From: Pseudomonas capsici
Lineage (GTDB): Bacteria; Pseudomonadota; Gammaproteobacteria; Pseudomonadales; Pseudomonadaceae
NCBI RefSeq assembly: GCF_017165765.1
Contig: NZ_JAFGZD010000001.1
Span: forward strand, 1-64,000
Direction: 5' to 3'
Length of the DNA: 64,000 nt
The position numbers were made by a program, and so were the translations under genes. Positions 33,917 to 42,800 of the stretch are shown piece by piece; the first letter of the stretch is position 1, and each line of letters opens with the position of its first letter. The notes below the pieces were generated by a model that saw nothing but the letters and a program-made list of their open reading frames with translations, had not been told where the DNA came from and ran no database searches.

Positions 33917-36043
33917 TCAGAATGCCGCTTCGCGAATCAGCACGGCGACCACCTTCTGCCACGCGTAAAGCAGCAGACTGCGTGTCTCTGCATCAATGCT
34001 GACACTGCCTCTGAGGGCCTGTTCGATGTTCTGCGACGCTCCGCCCGGCTGCAGCAGAACCCGGTACACCGCCTGTTCGGGGACGGGCTCATGTTCCTTG
34101 TTCAGCCGGGTTGCGATGCCGCCCTGATAGTCCGATGCCAGTTCGGGGGCCGAGGCCAGTTTGCGGACGGCGGTCTGCTCGACGCGGGTCACGTGCAGTT
34201 CCAGGCGAGGTCGTGACAGGTCCTCAGGGTAGAACCAGGCGCGATTGTCGGCCGCGATGCGATGCATGTCCTGTTCACTGACAAAGGCTTCGATCTGCGC
34301 GTTGCCCGGCGCGACGAGGGTTGCCAGCCATTCGCCGGAGGGCAGCCATTGACCGGTGGCCAGAGGCTCGGCGATATCGACGAGTTTTCCGTCGAAGGGT
34401 GCCCGAATCTGCAATTGGTCGATCTGGCTGCGCAAGGCGGTGTAGCGTTCCCGGGCCGTGTCGAGTTCGCGTTGCACCACCGGCAGGCGGGCAGCGGTGT
34501 CCTTGTCCATGCGCTGGAAGCTCAGTTGCCAGCTCAGGGTCTTGATCTGCAGTTCAAGATTGTTCAGCTCATGGGTCAGGGCAGGTGCTTCAAGGCGAAA
34601 CATCGGTTGATCACGCTCCACGAACTGGCCGGGTTGCACATCGATGCTTTGCAACCGTGCCCCATTGGGCACCAGCAAGGTTGCCTGCTGGCTGGCGCGC
34701 AATAACGCCGGAGCCTGGACACTGCTGCGCCATGGCAGGCAGAGGCCAATCAGCAGAGCGGCGAGTAGAGCGGTGGTGATCAGGGTATTGCGGTTCATGC
34801 GGTAGTCCTTGCGGCGTCCGGCCCAGTGTTGCAACTCGCGAAAAATCGGCATCAGGATGAAAACGCCGATCTCGACGGCGAACAGCAGCAGCCCCAGCAA
34901 TTTGAACGCGAAGTGATAGACCAGCAGGGCAATGCCCAGAAACAGGAAAAAGCGGTAAATCCAGGTGCCAAAGGCGTAAACCAGCAGGCTGCGCTCCAGC
35001 CAGGGCTCGAACACTTCCGGGCGCGGGTCGCCCAGACCGAACAGCCATTCGCGCAGACGCCAGCGGGCCAGGGCAAACCCCCGGGCTTGCAGGTTGGGCA
35101 CGTCCAGCGCGTCGGACAGCAGAAAGTAGCCATCGAAGCGCATCAAGGGACTGAGGTTGATCGCCAGGGTCAGAATCCAGGTGGTGGTCGCAAGCATGAA
35201 GGCTGCGCTGCGCAGTGGACCATCGGGCAGGAAGCTCCAGAGCAGGGTCGCCCATGCCGCCAGTGACAGCTCCACCAGCATGCCCGCCGCGCCAATCGCC
35301 AGGCGTTGTCGTCGAGCGGTCAGGCGCCAGGCTCCGGTCGTGTCGGTGTACAGCACCGGCCACATCACCAGCAAGGCCACGCCCATACTGGCCACCCGGC
35401 AACCGAAACGCTTGCAGGTATAGGCGTGGCCCAGTTCGTGAAGCACCTTGGTGCAGCCCAGTGTCATGGCCGCCAGCAATGCGCCTTCAAGGCTGAAGAA
35501 GTGCAGGAAGGTATGCACGAAAACGTCCCACTGACGGGCCGCCAGTATCAGTCCGGTCAAGGCCGCGATCAGGGTCAGCAGGGCAAAGCCTCGGTTCATC
35601 AGCGGCCGCACCCAAGGCAATGTGCGCTCCAGAAAGGCATCGGGATTGACCAGCGGGATACGCACGAACAGGTAGTTGTGCATCAGCCAGCCGGCCCAGC
35701 CATGGCGGTTCTGCTGGCTGATCCCGAGCAGCCTGTCGTTGTCCTCCGGCCCTTGGGTCTGGACCAGTTGCAGGTTGCCGAGAAACGCCGCGAAACCTTT
35801 GACGTCCTGGATATCCAGCGTCAGGGCGGTCTGGGTGTTGACGGCTTCGAGCACCTTTTGCGTGTTGCCGCTTTCCCAGCGGGCCAGCATTTCCATTTCG
35901 GCCCAGCCAAGGCGGAAGAACTGCCCGCGAGCCGGATCTTCAAGGGTCCAGCTGGGCGAGCCGTCGCGCAACCTGGGGCCGCGATGCAGTTTCAGCTCCT
36001 GACGCAGGCGTGGCAGGTCCGGGCTTGCAAGATCGGGTATCAC
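33917..36043 (-). CDS. PqqD-like / M50 site-2-protease-like / HlyD fusion of the LEPR-protein export operon
   Basis: A 708-residue inner-membrane protein, GTG start at 36043 directly after the stop of the gene before. Residues ~10-100 resemble a PqqD-type winged-helix domain (SPSWTLEDPARGQFFRLGWA). Residues ~120-420 carry about eight membrane segments with an intact M50 zinc site: HELGH (202-206) and NLSPLMRFDG (296-305). Residues ~430-700 are an HlyD-type adaptor with lipoyl halves around a coiled coil (LNNLELQIKTLSWQLSF). A membrane protease fused to a periplasmic adaptor beside TolC- and HlyD-like genes suggests processing and export of the LEPR protein. Function is inferred. Confidence 0.75.
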   Translation of the reverse strand: MIPDLASPDLPRLRQELKLHRGPRLRDGSPSWTLEDPARGQFFRLGWAEMEMLARWESGNTQKVLEAVNTQTALTLDIQDVKGFAAFLGNLQLVQTQGPEDNDRLLGISQQNRHGWAGWLMHNYLFVRIPLVNPDAFLERTLPWVRPLMNRGFALLTLIAALTGLILAARQWDVFVHTFLHFFSLEGALLAAMTLGCTKVLHELGHAYTCKRFGCRVASMGVALLVMWPVLYTDTTGAWRLTARRQRLAIGAAGMLVELSLAAWATLLWSFLPDGPLRSAAFMLATTTWILTLAINLSPLMRFDGYFLLSDALDVPNLQARGFALARWRLREWLFGLGDPRPEVFEPWLERSLLVYAFGTWIYRFFLFLGIALLVYHFAFKLLGLLLFAVEIGVFILMPIFRELQHWAGRRKDYRMNRNTLITTALLAALLIGLCLPWRSSVQAPALLRASQQATLLVPNGARLQSIDVQPGQFVERDQPMFRLEAPALTHELNNLELQIKTLSWQLSFQRMDKDTAARLPVVQRELDTARERYTALRSQIDQLQIRAPFDGKLVDIAEPLATGQWLPSGEWLATLVAPGNAQIEAFVSEQDMHRIAADNRAWFYPEDLSRPRLELHVTRVEQTAVRKLASAPELASDYQGGIATRLNKEHEPVPEQAVYRVLLQPGGASQNIEQALRGSVSIDAETRSLLLYAWQKVVAVLIREAAF

Positions 36044-37378
36044 TTACAGCCCCACATGAATACGCAGTGCCGCCAGAGGTCGACGCAGCAGGTAATAGAA
36101 CAGCACCGTGGGTTCGGCATACAGCTTGGCACTGCCCTTGAGGCCGATGCGGATGCGTGGGTCCTGGTTGTCGAAGGTGCTTTTCAGCCGATAGGCCATG
36201 ACGCCATCGGGATTGACGCTGGCGCGATAGCCGATGCGTTGCAGGGTGGCCTGCAGCGGGGACGTGGGGTCGGTATTGAGGAACAGCTTCACGGGCGTGT
36301 CGGGTTGCAGGGCGATGGCGTCAGCGACGGGTAACTGGATTTCCAGATCGGCATCCTGGGGTTCGGCGATCAGCATGATGCGCTCGCCCAGTGTCACGGG
36401 CCGGCCTATCCAGTCGCTGGGGTCATCGAAAATCGCGATGCCGTCACGGGGGGCTTCAATACTCAGGCGCTTGAGGTTGGCGGTATAGAACTCCACATCG
36501 TTTCTGGCCTGTTCGCGCCGTCCTTGCAAAGTGGCCAGCGTGGTCTTGCTGCGTTCGTCGAACAGCGCCTGTTGCTGGGCCTGGCGCAATTCGGCATCGG
36601 CCACGGCGTAAGCCTGACGAGCCGTTTCCAGATGGTTGGTCTGCTCGCGGGTATCGAGTTGCACCAGCGGCTGGCCAGCAGTGACTCGCTGGTTGGGCTG
36701 GACCAGAATGCGATCCACCACGGCAGCCAGTGGCGCACGCAGCACGGCCGGGTCCCGTGCGACGATTTCCGCAGGTGCCAGGACCGACTGGCGCACCGGC
36801 AGCATCAGCAATGCCATGGCAGCCAGCCCGGCCATCCACCACAGGCGCTTGCGTCGGCGCAATGGCTGGCGTTGCGGGCGATGCCCCAACAGGCTGCTCC
36901 AGGCATGGCCGTAGCAATCCAGCAGCAAGGGTGCCAATAGTCGCTCGGTATCGCGCAGCGGGGTATCGCGACTCAAGAGCAGCGCCCCAAGCAGTGGGCC
37001 ACCCGCTTTTTGCAACGGCAGCCAGATCAGACGCTGTTCGCAATACTCGCGCCATTGCGGCTGATCTTCGGTTGGCACGGACGAAACGGTCAGCTCATGG
37101 ATATGCCGGGCATTGTCGGTCTGCTGCCAGCGACGGCACTGGCGGTTCAGCCAGGTGACCATGGGTGCCTGCTGTTCCACTACGGCCAGTCCCGAAAAGC
37201 CATGCAGGCTTTGAGTGTCGCAGCGCCAGAGGATCGCTTGCCGGTATTCCAGCAGCGAACGGCTGTCGTTGAGCAGGATAAAACCCAGTGCTTGCAGACT
37301 GTCGGCGGCGCGCACTTGCTGCTCCAGCTGGACCAGCAAGGTCAGGTGTTCCATGGAGCGGCTCTGCGCCTGACTCAT
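36044..37378 (-). CDS. GAF-like/HlyD-family membrane fusion protein
   Basis: A 444-residue protein. The N-terminal ~165 residues are soluble and cytoplasmic with a GAF-like pattern (RQAILWRCDTQSLHGFSGLA, then LIWLPLQKAGGPLLGALLLS). A basic stretch RRRKRLWW leads into one membrane helix (~180-196), and the rest is a periplasmic HlyD/adaptor region (QSVLAPAEIVARDPAVLRAP and the coiled coil after LDTREQTNHLETARQAYA). A ligand-sensing domain on an adaptor is unusual and may gate export. The start overlaps the previous gene by four bases; the M50/HlyD gene follows without gap. Confidence 0.75.
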   Translation of the reverse strand: MSQAQSRSMEHLTLLVQLEQQVRAADSLQALGFILLNDSRSLLEYRQAILWRCDTQSLHGFSGLAVVEQQAPMVTWLNRQCRRWQQTDNARHIHELTVSSVPTEDQPQWREYCEQRLIWLPLQKAGGPLLGALLLSRDTPLRDTERLLAPLLLDCYGHAWSSLLGHRPQRQPLRRRKRLWWMAGLAAMALLMLPVRQSVLAPAEIVARDPAVLRAPLAAVVDRILVQPNQRVTAGQPLVQLDTREQTNHLETARQAYAVADAELRQAQQQALFDERSKTTLATLQGRREQARNDVEFYTANLKRLSIEAPRDGIAIFDDPSDWIGRPVTLGERIMLIAEPQDADLEIQLPVADAIALQPDTPVKLFLNTDPTSPLQATLQRIGYRASVNPDGVMAYRLKSTFDNQDPRIRIGLKGSAKLYAEPTVLFYYLLRRPLAALRIHVGL

Positions 37379-38139
37379 GACTCACCCGGTGCGCTGAGTT
37401 TCGCCACGCCGCTCATGCCGGGCAGCAGACTTTCATCGCTCTGGGTGATGCGCCCGAATACCTTCACCGACTGGCTGACCGGATCGATGATCGCGCCGAT
37501 CCGGCTGATCTGCGCCGGGTAGTCCTTGCCGCTTTCGTCCAGATGCACGCTGAAGTCCTGGCCCGGTTTGAGCCAGCGCAACCAGTTGGACGGTACGATC
37601 AGCTCCAGCTCGTAGGCGCTGTCATCGTAGATGCTCAGCAGCTCCTTGCCTTCGGCCACGTATTCCCAGCGTTGCGCCTTGCGGGTTGCCACACGCCCGG
37701 AGAATGGCGCAGTGATGGCGCAGCGGCTGAGAATTGCCTGATTGATCCCGCTTTCGGCCCTGGCCACCGCCATGGCAGATTGCGCCTGGGTGACGTCGGC
37801 GACACTGATGGAGTTGAGCTTGTCGAGGCGGTTGGCGACTTCAAGCTTCTTGCGCGCACCTTCCTGCACAGCGGCGGTACGGTTCAACTGCGCCTGATAG
37901 ACGCTGCAATCGAAGGCCACCAGCCGGTCGCCCTTCTTGAAGCGTTCACCTTCCTTGATGGACAGCTCGGTGATCTTCCCGGCCACCTCGCTGGACAGGG
38001 TGGTCTGGGCAATGGCGCTCAGTTGCACGCGCAATACCGGCTGGGTATCGGCAGCATGGGCCATATTGGCGGCAACGCTGATCAGAATCGCCAACCAGAC
38101 GCGCGAATGCTGTCGGATAGAGGAAGGTTCAGCGTGCAT
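37375..38139 (-). CDS. Periplasmic adaptor (HlyD/RND-type membrane fusion protein)
   Basis: A 254-residue adaptor. ATG 38139 follows AAGGAAGC and gives a cleavable signal peptide (WLAILISVAANMAHA). The mature part has the lipoyl half-motifs (VAGKITELSIKEGERFKKGD and ITAPFSGRVATRKAQRWEYV) joined by a short helical hairpin, and a beta-barrel domain. It is shorter than typical adaptors (~350-400). It overlaps the TolC-like gene by 11 bases and the GAF-HlyD gene by four, so all are coupled in translation. Confidence 0.8.
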   Translation of the reverse strand: MHAEPSSIRQHSRVWLAILISVAANMAHAADTQPVLRVQLSAIAQTTLSSEVAGKITELSIKEGERFKKGDRLVAFDCSVYQAQLNRTAAVQEGARKKLEVANRLDKLNSISVADVTQAQSAMAVARAESGINQAILSRCAITAPFSGRVATRKAQRWEYVAEGKELLSIYDDSAYELELIVPSNWLRWLKPGQDFSVHLDESGKDYPAQISRIGAIIDPVSQSVKVFGRITQSDESLLPGMSGVAKLSAPGES

Positions 38140-39826
38140 TTGCCGTGCTTCCTTGCTCTTTGAGCTCAACGCCTTGCAGCGAGCCCAGGCTGTCGAACAT
38201 ATCGACCCTGGCAATTGGAGCGATGGCGACGGGACTGGCAGGTGCCGGACGGTTTTGAGCAACGCTATTCAGAGGTGTCTCAAAGCGTGGAATCTGCACC
38301 TGACCTCGGGCCAGGTCCACGGCATTGCGGGCGATGGCCTGCGTCAGTTCGGCAATGCTTTCACCTGCCAGACGCTGGGGCAGGGGATCGAGCCCGGCGG
38401 CCTGCTGGATGGCACCGTAAGTGGCCTGCAACTCTGCGAAGCTGCGATCGCGGGTGCGTTTGGCCAGTACGGTTTCGGTTTCGATCCGCACCTTTTCCAG
38501 CAGGCTCTGGGCCTGACTGCTATAGGCGCTTTCACTTTGCGCAAGAATGCCATCCTGCAAGCGTTGCAGCTCATTGGAGCGCTCGAACAAGCGGTTGGCG
38601 CGCTGGTATTGCTGCCAGGCCACGTTGACCTGAGTCAGCACTGCCATGCGCACCGCCTGACGACGCAGCTCAGCCACGGCTTCGCGGGTTTCTCCGGTCT
38701 TCTTGATGGAGGAATAGGACAGCACGCTCATCAGGTTCCAGCTGATCTGCATGCCGGCGTCGGCCCACTGCTCATTGACCAGATAGCTGTTGCTGTCACG
38801 GTTCAGGCCTGCGAACAGATTGACGCCGGGCAACAGTTTGAGCATCGCCATGCGGGTTTCCAGTACCGCATTGCGGGCCTGATAGGTTTCCTCGCGGATT
38901 TCCGGGCGCTGGGTCATGGCCAGGGTTTCCAGGTCATCCAGGCTATAGGCCACGCTGGGTGGCGTCATGCTGGCATCATCCGGCACCGCCAGGCTGTACT
39001 GGCTGGCGGGCGGAATGTTCATCAGGCCGGCAAGCCGCGCCTTGGACAATGCCAGCTCACCGTCCAGTACTTCCAGTTGGCGAATCATTTCCACCAGACT
39101 CTTCTGATAGCGCAATGAATCGATGGGCGTCAGCAAGCGCTCGCGCTCGGTAACACGGGCCTGATCCAGAGCGGCGCGGGCCTGCACCAGTGTCGATTGA
39201 ACCTGCGGCTTGAGGCGCTGCGCCGTGGCGGCATCCCAATAAGCGGTGCGTACTTGCTGGATGATGTCGGCAATCACCCGGCGACGACGTTCTTCGGCCG
39301 CCAGACTCTTGTTGGCCTGGACCTTGGCCCCGAAGTAGCTGATACCGAAGTCCAGGACGTTCCAGGACAACTGCAGATCTGCCGTATGGCCGGAACGGTC
39401 GGAGCTGGTGGACGGCTCCAGGGACTGGGTGCGGGTGCGTACCGATTCGCTGGATGAGCCCGCGACATTATCCCGGCCACGCCAGCCTGCACGGGCAGCC
39501 AGTTGCGGTAGCATCGACAGGTTCTGGGTTTCGAGCAAGCCTTCCTCCATGGCCTGCTCCATCAGCCCGACGCGTTGCTGCAGGTTGTATTTCACCGCGC
39601 GTGCCATGGCTTCGTTGAGGCTGACGGGACGGTTCAGGGGCTCCTGCTGATCGAACATCTTGCTGCGGTCGGCACTGGCCTGGGCCAGTTGCTGATCGAG
39701 GCTGACCGGCTCGGGCTTGACCGCACAGGCGCTCAGGCCGGCCACGATGAAACCGATGGTCAGGCACAGCGAGGTCTTGCGCAGCGCAAAACCGGACAGG
39801 CGCTGTTCTTGGGTGATTCTGGACAT
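38129..39826 (-). CDS. TolC-family outer-membrane channel lipoprotein
   Basis: A 565-residue TolC/OprM-like protein. I chose ATG 39826, which follows AGGGGAA; an ATG at 39853 overlapping the LEPR stop (ATGA) is the alternative. A lipoprotein signal is visible (LCLTIGFIVAGLSAC, Cys ~33). The two OEP repeats with long helices follow (ERRRRVIADIIQQVRTAYWD and QRLQDGILAQSESAYSSQAQ). It should form the outer-membrane conduit for the export complex. It is the second gene of the LEPR operon. Confidence 0.82.
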   Translation of the reverse strand: MSRITQEQRLSGFALRKTSLCLTIGFIVAGLSACAVKPEPVSLDQQLAQASADRSKMFDQQEPLNRPVSLNEAMARAVKYNLQQRVGLMEQAMEEGLLETQNLSMLPQLAARAGWRGRDNVAGSSSESVRTRTQSLEPSTSSDRSGHTADLQLSWNVLDFGISYFGAKVQANKSLAAEERRRRVIADIIQQVRTAYWDAATAQRLKPQVQSTLVQARAALDQARVTERERLLTPIDSLRYQKSLVEMIRQLEVLDGELALSKARLAGLMNIPPASQYSLAVPDDASMTPPSVAYSLDDLETLAMTQRPEIREETYQARNAVLETRMAMLKLLPGVNLFAGLNRDSNSYLVNEQWADAGMQISWNLMSVLSYSSIKKTGETREAVAELRRQAVRMAVLTQVNVAWQQYQRANRLFERSNELQRLQDGILAQSESAYSSQAQSLLEKVRIETETVLAKRTRDRSFAELQATYGAIQQAAGLDPLPQRLAGESIAELTQAIARNAVDLARGQVQIPRFETPLNSVAQNRPAPASPVAIAPIARVDMFDSLGSLQGVELKEQGSTANAR

Positions 39827-39849
39827 TGTTGCGTTTCCCCTGAAAAAGA

Positions 39850-42800
39850 TCATGCGACGCGCTGGTCGTCTTTGGTCGCTGCGTTGGCGACTGTTTCTGT
39901 ATCGCGTGTTGGAGCCGAGTCGTTGCCCATCAAAGAGAGCAGGCTTTCAAGCAGGCTCTGGGCCTGACGTGTCAGGTTCAGGCTCGGTGCGCTGTCTTGC
40001 AGTTGGGCGCGCAAGGCCTGTTCCGGTACGGAGGTGTTGGCAGGTGTCGGTCGGGCGGCGGCGTCCTGTGTTCGTTCCGCGCTCTCGATCTGCACCGGTG
40101 TGCGCTGTTCCTGGCCGGAGCGATCGCGGGTGATCAGCACCAGATTCAGGCGTTGAGCAGCAGCCAGTTGGCGGTTATCGACAACCAGCTTGCCGCTGCG
40201 GGGATCGAAGCGGACCCAGACTGGCAACGGCAGGCCATTGTCCATGCGCAGTTGCGGGCTGATCCGGGTGCTGGCGAGCAGCGAGGCTGGCAATTGCACT
40301 TCGCTGTTCGGGCTACCGTTGGCGACGACCTGCATCTGCCAGGTTTCGCCCGGACGAGCCGACTCGCTGGCGGCCAGGGTGTCGCTGAGGATGCTGCTAC
40401 TGCCGAGCAGTTGCTCGCTGACGCTGCGCTGACTCGATTCCAGGCCTGTGGCGTCGGGCAGGATGTCGTTCAGCGCACTGTTCATTGCTGTCGGCATGCC
40501 GATCTGGCGGGTATCCACCGGCAATGAGGTATTGCTCTGGCGCACGTCATTGAAGCCGTTCGGACGCAGGCCCATCAGCGGTGCGGATTGCGCTACAGTG
40601 ATAACCGGCTCGGTCACATTGGTTGCCGGTACGCTGTTGCCGGTATCGATGTCTGTTGACGGTGGTGTAATCACGACTCCGCCACTGCCGGTATCCGGGG
40701 GGATAATCACCGGAGGCGTCACCACCGGAGGTGTCACGACCGTTCCGTCACCACCCGTTACTGGCGGGATAACGGGAAGGCTGGTCGCCGTGATCGACAC
40801 ACTGAAATTCGTGCTGCCCGACTCCAGCAATCCGTCACTGATACGGGCTGCCAGTTGCACCTGTGCAGGCGGTGTAGCAGCGTTGTTGAGGTAGGTCAGG
40901 TGTTGCAGCACCGATTGAGCCTGTGCCTGGCTGATATCACCGGTAAAGGTGATGGTCAGGCGACCACCGCTCTGGCTGAACGTGGCAACGGCGGTATCGT
41001 TGAGCAGAATCTGGCTGCCATCGCTGGACAGTGTGAGAGTGGCGGACGGTTGCAGGCCGAAGCGGTCGTCAGTGCTGGCACCTGACGCACGCTCCAGTGT
41101 CAGGGTGGCACCTTTGTAATTGCCTGCGCCGTCGTTCAGTACATCCAGTTCGGCGTCGCTGAGAAGACCGTGAGGCGCAAGCAGCACCGCATCGCTGCCC
41201 TGGGTGAAATGCGGAGTGCCGGTCGGGCTGCTCAGTATCACCACATCCTCAGCGGCCCAGGTACTGCTCAGGGCGTACAGGCTGCCGTCCGTGGCGCTGA
41301 CAAGGCGTTCGAAACCTGTCGAAGACGAATAGGCACGGACAAAGGTCAGGGCACCGCTCGTGGCATTTCTGCTGTACACCAGCAGGCTCGGATCGCTGCC
41401 GTTGTGAGCCAGGTAAAGAGCACTGCCATCGGCGCTGAGGGTGATGTCGGCCAGCGAGTAGACGTTTCTCAGCCCATCCCGGAGGGTGTCGGTCAGCGTC
41501 AGGCTGCCATCGGCGGCGCGGCTCAGAATCCTGATCGAGTTGTTGCTTCTGTCCGATACGTAAAGGAAGTTGCCATCGTCGGACAGGCCAAGTCCTCCGG
41601 TTGACGTGAGTCTCTGGCCATTGCCCAGCGCTATGAAAGAGCTTGCATAGGTCAGCGCACCGGTCGTTGTGTCGCGGTTGAAGATCGCGATGCCATTGTC
41701 CCAGCTGGCACTGACATAGACCGAGCGGCCATCGCCGGAAATCACTACGTCCGTCCCCCGACCGATACCTTGCGCCGAGTGTCCCAGCAGGGTCAGGTTA
41801 CCCTGGTCATCGATCGTGAAGGTGGTGATGCCCGGCGTTGAAGTATTGGCGCTGACGGTATAAAGGGACTTTCCATCTGCGGACATCACCATTTGCCCGA
41901 AGTAGGTCGTGTTCCTGTCGTTGCTGGCGACAACCCCGACGTAATCGAGCGCTCCGGTGGTTATGTCGCGTCGGTACAGAGTAATGGTCGAGATGGCACC
42001 GGAAGCGTTCTCGGGAGTGGCTTCGGAGCCGGCCACGTAAAGAAACCTGCCATCCGCCGACAGTGTGATCGAGGACACCTGGTCCATGCCTTCCAGAAAG
42101 GCGTCCCGTTCACTGAAATACTGGCCGTCGCTGAAGCTGCCTTGTGCGACCAGCCCGTCTGCCGTGCGGGTATGGATCGTCAAGGTATTGCCAGCCACGA
42201 TATAGACGAATCTGCCATCGCTGGAGGTGGCCATGGCCGAGGGGGCAGAGTCCACGCTGTTCGGCGTCAGTTGTGTAGGTTGAGTCGGATCGGTGATGGC
42301 GGGAGAGGTCAGGACCGTGCCCAGGTTCGGATTGTTGATGCCGGGTGCGGTATTGGCGGTGACTTCCACTGCGGACGAAATGTTCAGGTTGCTGACGTCG
42401 GTTCCGCCATCCAGTGTGCCACCACTGTCCTGAATACGGGTCAGGGTCACGGTGCGACTGCCCAGCGTGGGTGCCGTGCTGGCATTGCTGTAGCGAATCC
42501 CGTCAATCAGGGTCTGTGCCGCTTCGGTACTGATGCCGTTGAATGGCGTGATAATCAGCGTGGCAGTGCCTGCCGACAGGCTGACGGTGTAGCTGTAGTC
42601 GCCGACAGTCCGGGTGCCGTCCACCAGCTCGACGAATGTGCCGTTGATGTTCAGGCGTTCCTGACTGCCATCGCTCAGGCCGCTGATTTCCAGACGCAAC
42701 TCGATGATCGACTGTCCCTGTTCCACCGTCGAAATCTGCGTGTCGCTGAACAGTGTGGTGCTGTTGCCAAAGCTCAGAACCGGATCCAGCGGGTTGGCTG

